Positions 9,171 through 17,073 of a stretch of 58,604 nucleotides of DNA are shown here, piece after piece. The notes under the pieces are model-generated. The model was not told the DNA's origin, made no database searches, and worked only from the letters and a program-made list of their open reading frames with translations. Where the stretch lies: the NCBI GenBank assembly GCA_017577575.1, contig PKRG01000016.1, forward strand, positions 1-58,604, in the 5' to 3' direction. Origin of the DNA: Acidimicrobiia bacterium. Its GTDB lineage: Bacteria; Actinomycetota; Acidimicrobiia; Spongiisociales; ZC4RG35. Each line of letters opens with the position of its first letter. The stretch's first letter is position 1. Both the position numbers and the translations under genes were made by a program.

Positions 9171-9410
9171 ATGCAGATCGTCACTGCCATCGTCACCGTC
9201 ATCCACATCCTGCTGTCCATCGCCGTGGTGGTGCTCATCCTGCTCCACTCCGGGCGGGGCGGCGGTCTGTCCGACGTGTTCGGCGGTGGCATCTCGACGT
9301 CGAACCTGGGCGGCAGCACGCTGGCCGAGCGGAACCTCAACCGCATCACGGTCATCACCGGGGTCCTGTTCGGGATCACCACGGTCGTCCTCACGCTGCT
9401 CCTGGCCTGA
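9171..9410 (+). CDS. secG: Preprotein translocase subunit SecG
   Basis: A 79-aa membrane protein with two hydrophobic helices (about residues 3-24 and 57-78) joined by a Gly-rich loop containing LLHSGRGGGLSDVFGG, the hallmark of SecG. It is the accessory subunit of the SecYEG channel. The position just downstream of pgk-tpiA-gpmA matches the common pgk-tpiA-secG neighbourhood of Gram-positive bacteria. There is no clear Shine-Dalgarno. A TACACT hexamer at 9133-9138 could be a -10 element. Confidence 0.93.
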   Translation: MQIVTAIVTVIHILLSIAVVVLILLHSGRGGGLSDVFGGGISTSNLGGSTLAERNLNRITVITGVLFGITTVVLTLLLA

Positions 9411-9421
9411 GGCGCGGACCG

Positions 9422-9427
9422 TATAAT
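9422..9427 (+). promoter_or_regulatory. Consensus -10 box upstream of tRNA-Leu
   Basis: TATAAT occurs 64 bp before the tRNA-Leu gene and is the only perfect -10 hexamer noticed in this region. No convincing -35 hexamer was found at the right distance, so this is a partial call. Confidence 0.45.
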
Positions 9428-9490
9428 TGGAGTCCCGTTCGAGCGGCCCGTAGGCGTGCAGGTTGCCCCGGCCGTTCGCGCTGATCTCCT

Positions 9491-9579
9491 GCGAGAGTGG
9501 CGGAATTGGTAGACGCGCCAGGTTGAGGGCCTGGTGGACGATTAAGTCCGTGGAGGTTCGAGTCCTCTCTCTCGCACCA
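9491..9579 (+). tRNA. tRNA-Leu (anticodon GAG)
   Basis: The acceptor stem GCGAGAG pairs with CTCTCGC, followed by the discriminator A and an encoded CCA. The D-arm (GGAATTGGTAGAC), the anticodon stem CCAGG/CCTGG with loop TTGAGGG, a long variable arm typical of class II tRNAs, and the T-loop TTCGAGT are all visible. Loop position 34-36 reads GAG, decoding CUC and CUU leucine codons. Confidence 0.96.
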
Positions 9580-9714
9580 GTCATCGGCTGTTCCCTCGAG
9601 GCCCCCTCACGGCAGGGGGTCTCATCGCGTCTCCTGCGCCCATGAATGGATCCCGCCGGTGCTGGGCAGGACAGAGGAGCTGCAAAGCGAGCACCGACGA
9701 CTGAAGGAGGCGCC

Positions 9715-10017
9715 ATGCGGAAACCCAGTCACAGCGGCGCCTGGGTGCGGGCCCGATGCTCCAACTGCGGCACGGTGACGGTCCCCGTGGGCCGCACGGC
9801 ACTGGGCTCTGAGGCTGGCGACGGTGCCGTGTGTCGTGTCTTCTGTTATTGCGGTGCCGTCACCGACGTGCCGGTCGACGACAGAACGATCGAGCTGCTC
9901 GTGGCGGCGGGTGCGCCGACCGAAGCCGGAAAGCCGATCACGGAGCATGAGATCGCCCGCTTCGCCGCCGCCCTGGACACGTGCAACATCGTCGAAGAAG
10001 CCCGTTCCGGCAGCTGA
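9715..10017 (+). CDS. Small zinc-ribbon-like protein (paralogue A)
   Basis: A 100-aa protein with no family I can name. It has a CSNC...CYC arrangement (C-x2-C, then a second C-x-C about 23 residues later) that would fit a zinc ribbon, and a helical C-terminus PITEHEIARFAAALD. The start ATG 9715 has a strong GAAGGAGG 4 nt upstream. A second protein at 46769-47059 has the same layout and nearly the same C-terminal motif, so the two are paralogues. Role unknown; a nucleic-acid or protein adaptor is plausible but is inference. Confidence 0.75.
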   Translation: MRKPSHSGAWVRARCSNCGTVTVPVGRTALGSEAGDGAVCRVFCYCGAVTDVPVDDRTIELLVAAGAPTEAGKPITEHEIARFAAALDTCNIVEEARSGS

Positions 10018-10095
10018 GGGTCGACGACCCCTAGCGCTCGGCTGCCCCACTGGTACTCTGCCGCCCCGCTATCGACCGACCGATTGGGGTGGCGC

Positions 10096-11097
10096 GTGGG
10101 CGCAAGTCAGACCCGAACATCTCCCATCAAACGCAAGCTGAAGCGCGCGTACCGGCGCTTCATCAGTCCCACTCGGCGAGCCAGCGTGCACCTGGCCACC
10201 GAGGTGGGCGAGCGGATCTCTGCGGCGGCGGCGGCCGACACCGCGGCTTCGGGGAACCCTCGCTGGTCCCAGCTGAGGGTCCGCTATGTGTTCGACACCG
10301 ACTGCCTCGACGGCGCCAGGATTCCCCTGACCTGGTGGACGGACGCGCCGAACTTCGGGGATCTCCTCGGTCCCTGGCTGGTGGGTCGGATGACCGGCTC
10401 CGCAGTCCAGGCGGCGAAGGGCTCCCGGCCGCACTTCGTCACGGTGGGATCGATCATCGGTCGCAGTACTGCAGAGTCGGTCGTGTGGGGATCGGGGTCG
10501 TTCGGCAGCGAGCGCAACTCGGCTTTCCACCCGAAGGCCAGGTACACGGCGGTTCGCGGCCCTCTGACCCGGAGCCGCCTCATGGACCTGGGAATGGACT
10601 GCCCCGAGGTCTACGGGGATCCGGCGCTGTTGGCGCCCATGTACTTCGCCCCCGAGGTCCCCGTGACTCACAGGATCGGTGTCATCGTCCGGCACTCCGA
10701 GAACCGGTGGCGACAGCTCGACCTGGGCGACGGGGTGACCCTCATCGACTTCAGCACGGAGGACGTCGACGGCACGATCCGTCAGATCCTCGCCTGTGAG
10801 CAGATCCTCTCTTCTTCGCTCCACGGGTTGGTCATCGCCGACGCGTATGACATCCCCAACGCCTGGCTGGCGTCGGACCGGTCGTTGGGCGGTAGCCGCC
10901 CCAACGGCGGCGAGTACAAGTACCTCGACTACTTCGCCAGCGTGGAGAAGTTGCGCCGTCCGGTGACCGTAGAGCTGTGGAACGGGATGACTGCCGGCGA
11001 TCTGGAGAACCAGGTGGGCTTCGATGACCGCCCCACCCGCTGGGATCCGGAGCCGCTCCTGGACGCCTGCCCGTTCATGGTGCGGCTCGAGGCCTGA
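10096..11097 (+). CDS. Polysaccharide pyruvyl transferase family protein
   Basis: About 333 aa. The central and C-terminal parts have the family signatures: TWWTDAPNFGDLLGPWLV near the start (the N-F-G-D motif), YTAVRGPLTRSRLMDLG, VYGDPALLAP, VIVRHSEN, and the end motif ILSSSLHGLVIADAYDIPNAWL, where SSSLHG is the nucleotide-sugar-like site. Enzymes of this fold add pyruvyl ketals to surface sugars, though some act differently. The start is GTG 10096 behind GGGGTGG; TTG 10084 is an alternative. It stands alone between unrelated genes. Confidence 0.8.
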   Translation: MGASQTRTSPIKRKLKRAYRRFISPTRRASVHLATEVGERISAAAAADTAASGNPRWSQLRVRYVFDTDCLDGARIPLTWWTDAPNFGDLLGPWLVGRMTGSAVQAAKGSRPHFVTVGSIIGRSTAESVVWGSGSFGSERNSAFHPKARYTAVRGPLTRSRLMDLGMDCPEVYGDPALLAPMYFAPEVPVTHRIGVIVRHSENRWRQLDLGDGVTLIDFSTEDVDGTIRQILACEQILSSSLHGLVIADAYDIPNAWLASDRSLGGSRPNGGEYKYLDYFASVEKLRRPVTVELWNGMTAGDLENQVGFDDRPTRWDPEPLLDACPFMVRLEA

Positions 11098-11120
11098 GAG
11101 GAAGACGAGGTTCTCGACGG

Positions 11121-11136
11121 AGGCCCGAGGGGGCCT
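11121..11136 (+). terminator. Short hairpin after the pyruvyl transferase gene
   Basis: AGGCCC-GAGG-GGGCCT forms a perfect 6-bp stem with a tetraloop, 24 bp after the stop codon. There is no U-tract, so termination is only a possibility. Confidence 0.35.
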
Positions 11137-11233
11137 ATGAGGACCGTCCAGCCCTCCATCGGTCGAATCCCTCACGTGTGCCGTCGGTGGCGCCGATATT
11201 CGAGAACGTTCCCGACGCACGAAGGGCCAGCGG

Positions 11234-12013
11234 ATGGAGACCGAAGCGAGGATGATCCGGCTCCGCAGGTACAGCACGTGCGCGTCCTGCCGGCGCCGGA
11301 TGCCCACCGGATGGAGAGCGCACTATCTGCCGGCCCGCCGTGAGGTGAGGTGCCTCACGTGCGGGCCGCCAGCAGGACCGGACCGCACAGGGGCGAGGCT
11401 CGAATGCCGCGACTGCGGACGCAGCGTGTGGCACGAGGCAGAGGTGGCAGCCGTCGTCGACGGGGAGGTCCAGTGTTTCGAGTGCGCCGCCATCGACGCC
11501 CACCACGTCCTCGGCGAAGCCCCGAGCGGGGCCGAGCGCGGTGACGGGGGCTCCGCCGATGGAGCCACTCGCCGCGAGGTCAGGTTCGGGCGGCGGCTGA
11601 CCGGGATCGCCGGTCCCGAAATCGTCGTCCTCCACGAGCGCGCCCTGCCGTCGCGCCGCACGACGATCGACCACCTGGTCGTGACCCCGAGCTCGGTGTG
11701 GGTGATAGGAGCGCAGCGGCATGCCCGCCGGGCCGGAGCCGACTCCCAGGGGATGGGGGAGAGGGTGGTCAGGCAAGCCGAGGCCGTGGCCTCGCTCCTG
11801 GCGCCTCTGGGTGAAGAGCTCGACGAGCCGATATCCGTGCGCCCCGCCCTGGTCTTCGTCGGCCCGGCCGCCCGCTGGCGCAGCCACGAGAGCGGCGGTG
11901 TCTGGACCGGGGCCGGACGTCCGCTGTTCAAGCGGCTGAGGGCGGAAGCGCCGGGTCCGCTGCGGGTCGACGTGGTCGCCAAGCGCCTCGCCCGGGAGCT
12001 GCCGGCGGGCTGA
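11234..12013 (+). CDS. Zinc-ribbon protein with degenerate NERD-like domain
   Basis: A 259-aa protein. The N-terminal 90 residues contain three or four Cys pairs (CASC, CLTC, CRDC, CFEC), indicating two zinc ribbons. After a short linker, residues from about 115 on resemble a nuclease-related (NERD) domain: LPSRRTTIDHLVVTPSSVWVIGAQRH corresponds to the NERD core I-D-H-L-V-V..GVFVIDAK. The usual D/E-x-K end of that motif is replaced by G-A-Q-R, so catalysis is doubtful. The start ATG 11234 has GAAGGG about 9 nt upstream. Convergent with the sigma factor gene. Confidence 0.65.
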   Translation: METEARMIRLRRYSTCASCRRRMPTGWRAHYLPARREVRCLTCGPPAGPDRTGARLECRDCGRSVWHEAEVAAVVDGEVQCFECAAIDAHHVLGEAPSGAERGDGGSADGATRREVRFGRRLTGIAGPEIVVLHERALPSRRTTIDHLVVTPSSVWVIGAQRHARRAGADSQGMGERVVRQAEAVASLLAPLGEELDEPISVRPALVFVGPAARWRSHESGGVWTGAGRPLFKRLRAEAPGPLRVDVVAKRLARELPAG

Positions 12014-12020
12014 CGCCCGC
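12005..12020. terminator. Hairpin between convergent NERD-like and sigma genes
   Basis: GCGGGC-TGAC-GCCCGC is a perfect 6-bp stem with a 4-nt loop that spans the stop codon of the NERD-like gene. It lies in a 27-bp convergent gap, so a bidirectional terminator is plausible, though no T-tract is present. Confidence 0.45.
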
Positions 12021-12040
12021 GGAATCCGACGCTCCGGCCG

Positions 12041-12982
12041 TCAGGCGGCGCGGAGCTCCTCGACGTCGGCGAGGAGCTGTGACAGGCGCTCGAGCGCCCG
12101 GTTGATCAGCTCGCGCACGCGGTGCTCGGGAAGCCCCAGCTCCTCCGAGATCACCCGCATCACCGCAGGCTCCCGATCACCCAGACCGAAGCGCATCTCC
12201 ACCGCCCGGCGCTCCTGCTCGGGCAGGTGCTCGAGAGCCGACTCGACAGCCTGGTTCAGGATCAGCGACTCCACCTGCTCGGAGGGGTCGTCCTCGTCGT
12301 CGGAGACGAAGTCGCCCAGAACGGCGCCGTCCTCGCCCACCGGGGCGTCGAGGGCGACGGTCGGCGACACCTGCAGGGCACGGTCGACGTTCGCCTCTGA
12401 GAGGCCGGTCTCCTCGGCGATCTCCTCGGTCGTGGGGGCCCGGCCCAGGTCCTGGCGCAGCGACTCGGCCGCAGCCCGCACAACCGGCACCTTCTCGAAC
12501 AGGTCGATGGGGATGCGCACCGAGTCGGTCAGATCGACCCGGGCGCGCTGCATGGCCTGGCGGATCCACCACGTGGCGTACGTCGAGAACTTGAAGCCCT
12601 TCCGCCAGTCGAACTTCTCGACGGCGGTGATCAACCCGATGTTCCCCTCCTGGATGAGGTCCAGCATCGAGACGCCGTCACCGGCGTAGCGCCGGGCGTT
12701 CGACACCACCAGGCGCAGGTTCGACTCGATGAAGATCTGCCGGGCCTGCTCACCCTTCCGGACGGCGCGCTGCAGCGCCACCCGCTCCTTCGGCGTCAGA
12801 TCTTCGCCTGATTCGAGGCGCGCCTTGGCCTCCCGCCCTTCCTCCATGGCCTGGGCGAGGCGGACCTCGTCTTCCGCCGTCAGCAGGCGGCGACGGCCGA
12901 CACCCGCCAAGTACAAGGCGAGCAGATCGCTCGTCACGCGATCACGGGCGTCGATTGGGCGCGTTTCGGTCTGAGTCTTCAT
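12041..12982 (-). CDS. Sigma-70 family RNA polymerase sigma factor (group 2-like)
   Basis: A 313-aa sigma factor. Region 1.2 (LLALYLAGVGRRRLLTAEDE), region 2 (FIESNLRLVVSNARRYAG, LDLIQEGNIGLITAVEKFD, GFKFSTYATWWIRQAM), region 3 (DSVRIPIDLFEKVP, ...PTTEEIAEETGLS) and region 4 (LPEQERRAVEMRFGLGD) are in order. Region 4.2 (EELGLPEHRVRELINRALERL) departs from the usual VTRERVRQIEAKAL, which suggests an alternative rather than the primary sigma factor. No long region 1.1 is present. ATG 12982 is preceded by GGAGGTGA. It is divergent from the B12-binding protein gene. Confidence 0.92.
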   Translation of the reverse strand: MKTQTETRPIDARDRVTSDLLALYLAGVGRRRLLTAEDEVRLAQAMEEGREAKARLESGEDLTPKERVALQRAVRKGEQARQIFIESNLRLVVSNARRYAGDGVSMLDLIQEGNIGLITAVEKFDWRKGFKFSTYATWWIRQAMQRARVDLTDSVRIPIDLFEKVPVVRAAAESLRQDLGRAPTTEEIAEETGLSEANVDRALQVSPTVALDAPVGEDGAVLGDFVSDDEDDPSEQVESLILNQAVESALEHLPEQERRAVEMRFGLGDREPAVMRVISEELGLPEHRVRELINRALERLSQLLADVEELRAA

Positions 12983-13197
12983 CCGGAAAGGGTCACCTCC
13001 ACGTAGCACAACAACTCTCCGGGCGCGGAGATTCCCGCAAAAGTGCTCAACTGATCGCCACCTCCCGCCAGGACAGTAGACCCGGTTACGTTGGATTGGG
13101 AATCGAAAAAACGGGTAGGGGTGCTTCTCGAACCATCGAACCGGAGTCCTCCTTCCCTTGTCCGAAACCCCTCTAGTCCTCCCGTCGCGGGCAGCCC
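12983..13197. promoter_or_regulatory. Divergent regulatory region between sigma factor and B12-binding protein genes
   Basis: These 215 bp separate two divergent genes. Direct repeats TCGAACC at 13128-13134 and 13136-13142 lie 8 bp apart, and another TCGAA occurs at 13103. On the minus strand, TACTGT (13078-13073) could be a -10 box for the sigma gene. No strong -35 sequence was found in either direction. No convincing gene was seen in it. Confidence 0.35.
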
Positions 13198-13824
13198 ATG
13201 CCCGTTGACCCGACGCTCCGCCGCACCCTGTCGGCCAGGATCGAAGAACACGACCGCACCGGCGCCTTGGCCGCCGCGGAACGAGCCCTCGACAGCGGCG
13301 CCACCACCATCTCCGACCTCTACGAGACCTTGTCCGACCTGCTGGTCGACGTCGGCTCCATGTGGCAGCGAGGCGCCGCCGAGGTGTGGCAGGAGCATCT
13401 GGCCACGGGCATCGTCCGCACCCTCGTCGAATCGTTGGCCGCTCGGGTAGAGGCTTCCGCCCCTGTCCAGCGCGGCTCGGTGGTGGTGCTCGCCGCCCCC
13501 GAAGAGGAGTACCACGACCTCGGGCTGCGGATGCTCGCCGACCGCTTCACCCTGGCCGGCTGGCGTGCCCACTTCCTCGGCGCCGACTTGCCGGTGGCGG
13601 AGGCCATGTCGGCCGTCGGAGTCCTCGGCGCCGACGCCCTCGCCCTCTCCGCCTCCACCCACTTCCATCGCCTGGCCCTGCGCCTGTACGTCGACGCGAT
13701 CCGCAAGGCGTATCCCGACCTGCGCATCTGGGTGGGAGGGCCCGCCTTCGCCCACGAGCACGACGGCTGGCCCGACGAGATGGTCCTCGACCCGCTGGCC
13801 GTCCCCAGCCCGGAGGAGGTGTGA
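13198..13824 (+). CDS. Stand-alone cobalamin-binding protein with CarH/AerR-type W-x9-EH light-sensor signature
   Basis: A 208-aa protein. Residues 1-85 look like the four-helix cap of B12 proteins and contain W56, E66 and H67, exactly W-x9-EH, the signature of adenosylcobalamin photoreceptors (CarH, LitR, AerR). Residues 95-205 are a Rossmann-like B12 domain: E-Y-H-D-L-G at 104-109 stands for the DxHxxG motif, with H106 as likely lower cobalt ligand, SAST at 151 for SxL/SxT, and GG at 180-181. There is no MerR DNA-binding domain, so the layout is AerR-like. The residue after the capping Trp is Gln, whereas Thermus CarH has His132. ATG 13198 follows an in-frame TAG. It overlaps the ABC permease start. 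Confidence 0.8.
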   Translation: MPVDPTLRRTLSARIEEHDRTGALAAAERALDSGATTISDLYETLSDLLVDVGSMWQRGAAEVWQEHLATGIVRTLVESLAARVEASAPVQRGSVVVLAAPEEEYHDLGLRMLADRFTLAGWRAHFLGADLPVAEAMSAVGVLGADALALSASTHFHRLALRLYVDAIRKAYPDLRIWVGGPAFAHEHDGWPDEMVLDPLAVPSPEEV

Positions 13825-14945
13825 TGCTGGCGCTGACCATCGCCTTCCGGTTCTTGCGGTCCCAACCCGGCCAGACGGCTCTCATCATCGCCGGCATCGG
13901 CGTTGGTATCGCCGTCCAGATCTTCGTGGGGTCCCTCATCACCAGCCTCCAGGACGACCTCGTCGACTCCACCGTGGGCTCCAGCGCCCACATAACGCTG
14001 CTGCCCGAAGACGACGGGGAGCAGATCTCGGGAGACCTCGCCGAAGAAGCCCTCCGGCAACCCGAAGTCACGACGGCCATCCCCGTCCGGCGCATGTCCG
14101 GGCTCTACGTGTCGGGTGACCAGAGCACGCCGCTCAGCATCACCGGTGGCGACCCCGAAGACATCGACTCGGTCTACGGGCTCAGCGAGCGGATCGTCGA
14201 CGGAGAGTTCGCCCTCGAGGATGGCCAGATCCTCGTAGGCACGACCTTCGCCGACGGTGCCGCCACCGGAATCGGTGACGAGCTGGAGCTCGTCCTCCCC
14301 AACGGCGAGCCCGCCTCCTTCACGGTCGCCGGGATCTTCGACCTCGGAGCGGCCGCCGCCAACGAGCGGCTGGCCTTCGTCGATGCCGGATCCGTGGGCG
14401 ATGCCCTCGGGCTGGGCGACGACGAATACTCGGCGATCGAGATCCAGGTCGCCGACGTGTTCACCTCCACCGAAGTGGCGCAGAGGCTGGAGAGCCCCGG
14501 GGTGGAAGTGGTCGACTGGCAGGCCGAGAACCAAGAGCTCCTCAGCGGCCTCGCCGCCCAGTCCGGTTCGTCGCTGATGATCCAGGCTTTCGTGCTGGTG
14601 GCCGTCGCCCTCGGTATCGCCAGCACCCTGGCGATCAGCGCCGTGCAGAAGACCCGCCAGATCGGGATCCTCAAGGCCATGGGGATGACCGACGCCGCCG
14701 CCGGGCGCATCTTCCTGCTCCAGGCCCTGATCCTCGGCGTCACCGGCGTGGCCGCCGGGATCGGCCTCGGCTACCTGCTCATCTGGGGGTTCTCTTTCGC
14801 TCCCGTCGACTTCGACGTGCGGCCCAGCCCGGCGCTGATCGCGATCTCGGCCGCCATCGGGGTGGCGGTCGCACTCGCCTCGTCGGTCATCCCGTCGAGG
14901 TCCACGTCCCGCGTCGATCCGATAGAGGTGATCCAAGGTGGCTGA
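13824..14945 (+). CDS. ABC transporter permease, MacB/FtsX type
   Basis: A 373-aa membrane protein. One helix lies near the N-terminus (about 18-40: ALIIAGIGVGIAVQIFVGSLI), then a large extracytoplasmic MacB-periplasmic-core-like domain to about residue 250, then three helices (around 252-275, 295-320, 335-358). The segment KTRQIGILKAMGMTDAAAGRIFLLQALILG is the conserved FtsX/MacB/LolE motif. The C-terminus SRSTSRVDPIEVIQGG is also typical. These systems act by mechanotransmission on lipids, peptides or lipoproteins. ATG 13824 shares one base with the stop of the B12 protein gene, with GGAGGAGGTG as Shine-Dalgarno. Confidence 0.9.
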   Translation: MLALTIAFRFLRSQPGQTALIIAGIGVGIAVQIFVGSLITSLQDDLVDSTVGSSAHITLLPEDDGEQISGDLAEEALRQPEVTTAIPVRRMSGLYVSGDQSTPLSITGGDPEDIDSVYGLSERIVDGEFALEDGQILVGTTFADGAATGIGDELELVLPNGEPASFTVAGIFDLGAAAANERLAFVDAGSVGDALGLGDDEYSAIEIQVADVFTSTEVAQRLESPGVEVVDWQAENQELLSGLAAQSGSSLMIQAFVLVAVALGIASTLAISAVQKTRQIGILKAMGMTDAAAGRIFLLQALILGVTGVAAGIGLGYLLIWGFSFAPVDFDVRPSPALIAISAAIGVAVALASSVIPSRSTSRVDPIEVIQGG

Positions 14946-15636
14946 TGTGCTGGTAGCCGACTCGATCGAAAAGATCTACGGAGAGGGAGACACCGCCACC
15001 CGGGCGCTGGAAGCCGTCTCATTCGAAGTCGCCGAGGGCGAGTTCGCGTCCATCGTCGGCCAGTCCGGGTCGGGCAAGTCGACGCTCCTCAACCTCCTGG
15101 GACTGTTGGACACGCCCACCAGCGGCGCCGTGACCCTGGCCGGCCAGGACACGTCCGGGCTCAGCCGCCGCCAACGCGCCCGCCTCCGCAGCGACACGAT
15201 CGGCTTCGTGTTCCAGTTCCACCACTTGCTGCCCGAGTTCACGGTCTTCGAGAACATGACCATGCCGCTCCGCATCTCCGGTCAGAAGGTCGGCGATGCC
15301 GAGCGCAAGCGGGTCTCCGAGTTGTTGGAGTTGATGGGCATCGGCGGGCTGGAGAAGAAGAACGCCAACCAGTTGTCGGGAGGGCAGAAGCAGCGGGTCG
15401 CCATCGGCCGGGCACTCATGAAGCGGCCGGATATCGTCCTCGCCGACGAGCCCACTGGCAACCTCGACACCGCCAACACCGACGCCGTCTACGAGCTGTT
15501 TCGCAGCATCAACGAGGAGCTCGGCACGGGCTTTCTCATCGTCACCCACGACCGGGGCGTCGCCGAGATGACCGACCGCATCCTCGAGGTCAGCGACGGC
15601 AAGCTCGTCCAAGACGTTCGCAACGACTACGTCTGA
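14938..15636 (+). CDS. ABC transporter ATP-binding protein, MacB/LolD type
   Basis: A 232-aa ATPase. Walker A GQSGSGKSTLLNLLG, the Q-loop (FVFQFHHLLPEFTVFENM), ABC signature LSGGQKQRVAIGRALM, Walker B DIVLADEPTGNLD and the H-loop (FLIVTHDRGVAEMTD) are all present. The FQ.H.LLPEFT.FENV stretch is typical of LolD/MacB ATPases paired with FtsX-type permeases. GTG 14938 overlaps the permease by 8 nt. Together with the two preceding genes it forms one operon. Confidence 0.94.
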   Translation: MADVLVADSIEKIYGEGDTATRALEAVSFEVAEGEFASIVGQSGSGKSTLLNLLGLLDTPTSGAVTLAGQDTSGLSRRQRARLRSDTIGFVFQFHHLLPEFTVFENMTMPLRISGQKVGDAERKRVSELLELMGIGGLEKKNANQLSGGQKQRVAIGRALMKRPDIVLADEPTGNLDTANTDAVYELFRSINEELGTGFLIVTHDRGVAEMTDRILEVSDGKLVQDVRNDYV

Positions 15637-15786
15637 CCACCCGGCGGCGCAAACGTTCTTCGAGATCGGAAACGACCCTCAAGGAAGACCCTTTCCGAGT
15701 CGATAGGCACAGCTGCGGGCGGCACCTGATGTCCGGGATGCCATCCGTCCGTACTGGTCGATGCCAACACGACTCGGAGTCAACCG

Positions 15787-16374
15787 ATGACGGCAGCCTT
15801 GCTCGGCCTCGTGCTGAGCATCACAACCGCATTCACCCCCGATCTGGCGATCCCCGAAGACGTCACCCACTCGCCTGTCGTCGACCCCTTCCTGCAGGTC
15901 ACCCAGGAGATCGAGTCCGAATGGAACCTCCCCCTGGTGGTGACCGAATGGGGAGCGATGAACTGCCCGGTGGCGGGCGAGCACAGCTTCATCGACTCCT
16001 GGGGATACTCCCGTTCGGGGGGCCGCAAGCACCAGGGCACCGACATCATGGCCGACCGGCACACCCCGGTGGTGGCGGTCACCAACGGGACCATCACCAA
16101 GGTCGACCGCACCGACCGCAAAGGCGAGCTCGGCGGGCGGACGATCTGGCTCGAGACCGATGGGGGAGTGCGCTTCTACTACGCCCATCTCCAGGACATC
16201 GTCGACGATCTGAAACCGGGCGACCGCGTGGCGGCCGGCGACCTCATTGCCACGGTCGGCAACTCCGGCAACGCCCGCAAGACCGCCCCACACCTGCATT
16301 TCGAGATCCGTCCCGGAAAGAAGCCGGTCAACCCGTATCCGACGTTGGCGCTGGTCTGCGCAGGCGCACGATGA
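15787..16374 (+). CDS. M23-family (LytM) peptidase
   Basis: A 195-aa protein with an N-terminal hydrophobic signal (TAALLGLVLSITTAF). The M23 zinc motifs are complete: KHQGTDI (H and D ligands), YYAHL, and HLHFEI with the second ligand and catalytic His. LytM enzymes cut peptide cross-links of peptidoglycan. GGAG lies 7 nt before ATG 15787. Its stop overlaps the next gene by 4 nt. The 150 bp before it hold no gene I can see. Confidence 0.9.
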   Translation: MTAALLGLVLSITTAFTPDLAIPEDVTHSPVVDPFLQVTQEIESEWNLPLVVTEWGAMNCPVAGEHSFIDSWGYSRSGGRKHQGTDIMADRHTPVVAVTNGTITKVDRTDRKGELGGRTIWLETDGGVRFYYAHLQDIVDDLKPGDRVAAGDLIATVGNSGNARKTAPHLHFEIRPGKKPVNPYPTLALVCAGAR

Positions 16375-17060
16375 CGACCCTCGCCGTGAGGCGCCTCCTG
16401 GCGTCGGTCACCCTGGCGGTGCTGGGAGCGGGGATCGGCGCCGTTGGGGCGGCCGGGTCCGAGCCGCCGGATGCGACCGAGACGGTGTCGGCGCCCGACA
16501 GCTCCACCACCACGACGACCACGCTGCCCACGACCACGACGACGACCATCCCGACCACCGTCGCGTCGACCACGACGACCCTCGACCGGGCGGCGAGGCG
16601 CCGCTGGGCGGGCACCCTCCGGGCCGACGTCGAGGAGCTGGTGGCGGCCATCAGCGCTGTGGGGACGGGATCGGAGGTGGCGGAGTCGGCCACCGTGAGG
16701 GAGATGTTCGAGAAGGCCGCGGAGGAATCCGCTCGGCTCCACGGGCTGCTCGACGACGTGTCAGCCGCCGCCGACCGTCTGGAACGGCATCTGCCCCGCG
16801 CCGCCGAGGTCGGGCTGGACACGCAGGGCCACCGCAAGCTGGTCAGCGCCGCCCGCATCTGGGAGCAGGCCCAGCGGCGCGCCGCCCAGCCCGATCCGTG
16901 CCGGACGGTGCTGCCCCAGGGGGCGGGGGAGTGGGCACCCTGGCGGCTGGGGGACTTCCAGCCCTACGTCGACTGCCTCGCCCGGGAGGTGGCGCCGCTC
17001 GCCGAAGAGGTGGCGGAAGCAGGCCGGCGCCTGACCGAGGCGGCAGCGGGCCTCGACTGA
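16371..17060 (+). CDS. Secreted/anchored helical protein of unknown function
   Basis: A 229-aa protein I do not recognise. It has an N-terminal hydrophobic stretch (LASVTLAVLGAGIGAVGAAG), then a Thr-rich low-complexity linker (about residues 45-72, TTTTTTLPTTTTTTIP). A mostly helical Ala/Glu-rich domain follows, with a Cys pair (DPC..., VDC) that may form a disulfide. ATG 16371 overlaps the M23 peptidase stop (ATGA), so the two are probably made together and may act together at the wall. Convergent with folE, 13 bp apart. Confidence 0.7.
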   Translation: MTTLAVRRLLASVTLAVLGAGIGAVGAAGSEPPDATETVSAPDSSTTTTTTLPTTTTTTIPTTVASTTTTLDRAARRRWAGTLRADVEELVAAISAVGTGSEVAESATVREMFEKAAEESARLHGLLDDVSAAADRLERHLPRAAEVGLDTQGHRKLVSAARIWEQAQRRAAQPDPCRTVLPQGAGEWAPWRLGDFQPYVDCLAREVAPLAEEVAEAGRRLTEAAAGLD

Positions 17061-17073
17061 TCGGCGCGCCGGC

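Noticed and set aside
12955..13176. Short plus-strand open frame in the sigma/B12 divergent region
   Set aside because: No Shine-Dalgarno or protein-like composition, and it covers the probable promoters of both genes.
15637..15786. Structured-looking leader before the M23 peptidase considered as a c-di-AMP or cobalamin riboswitch
   Set aside because: I could not match conserved core sequences of either class. A covariance-model search (RF00379, RF00174) would decide.
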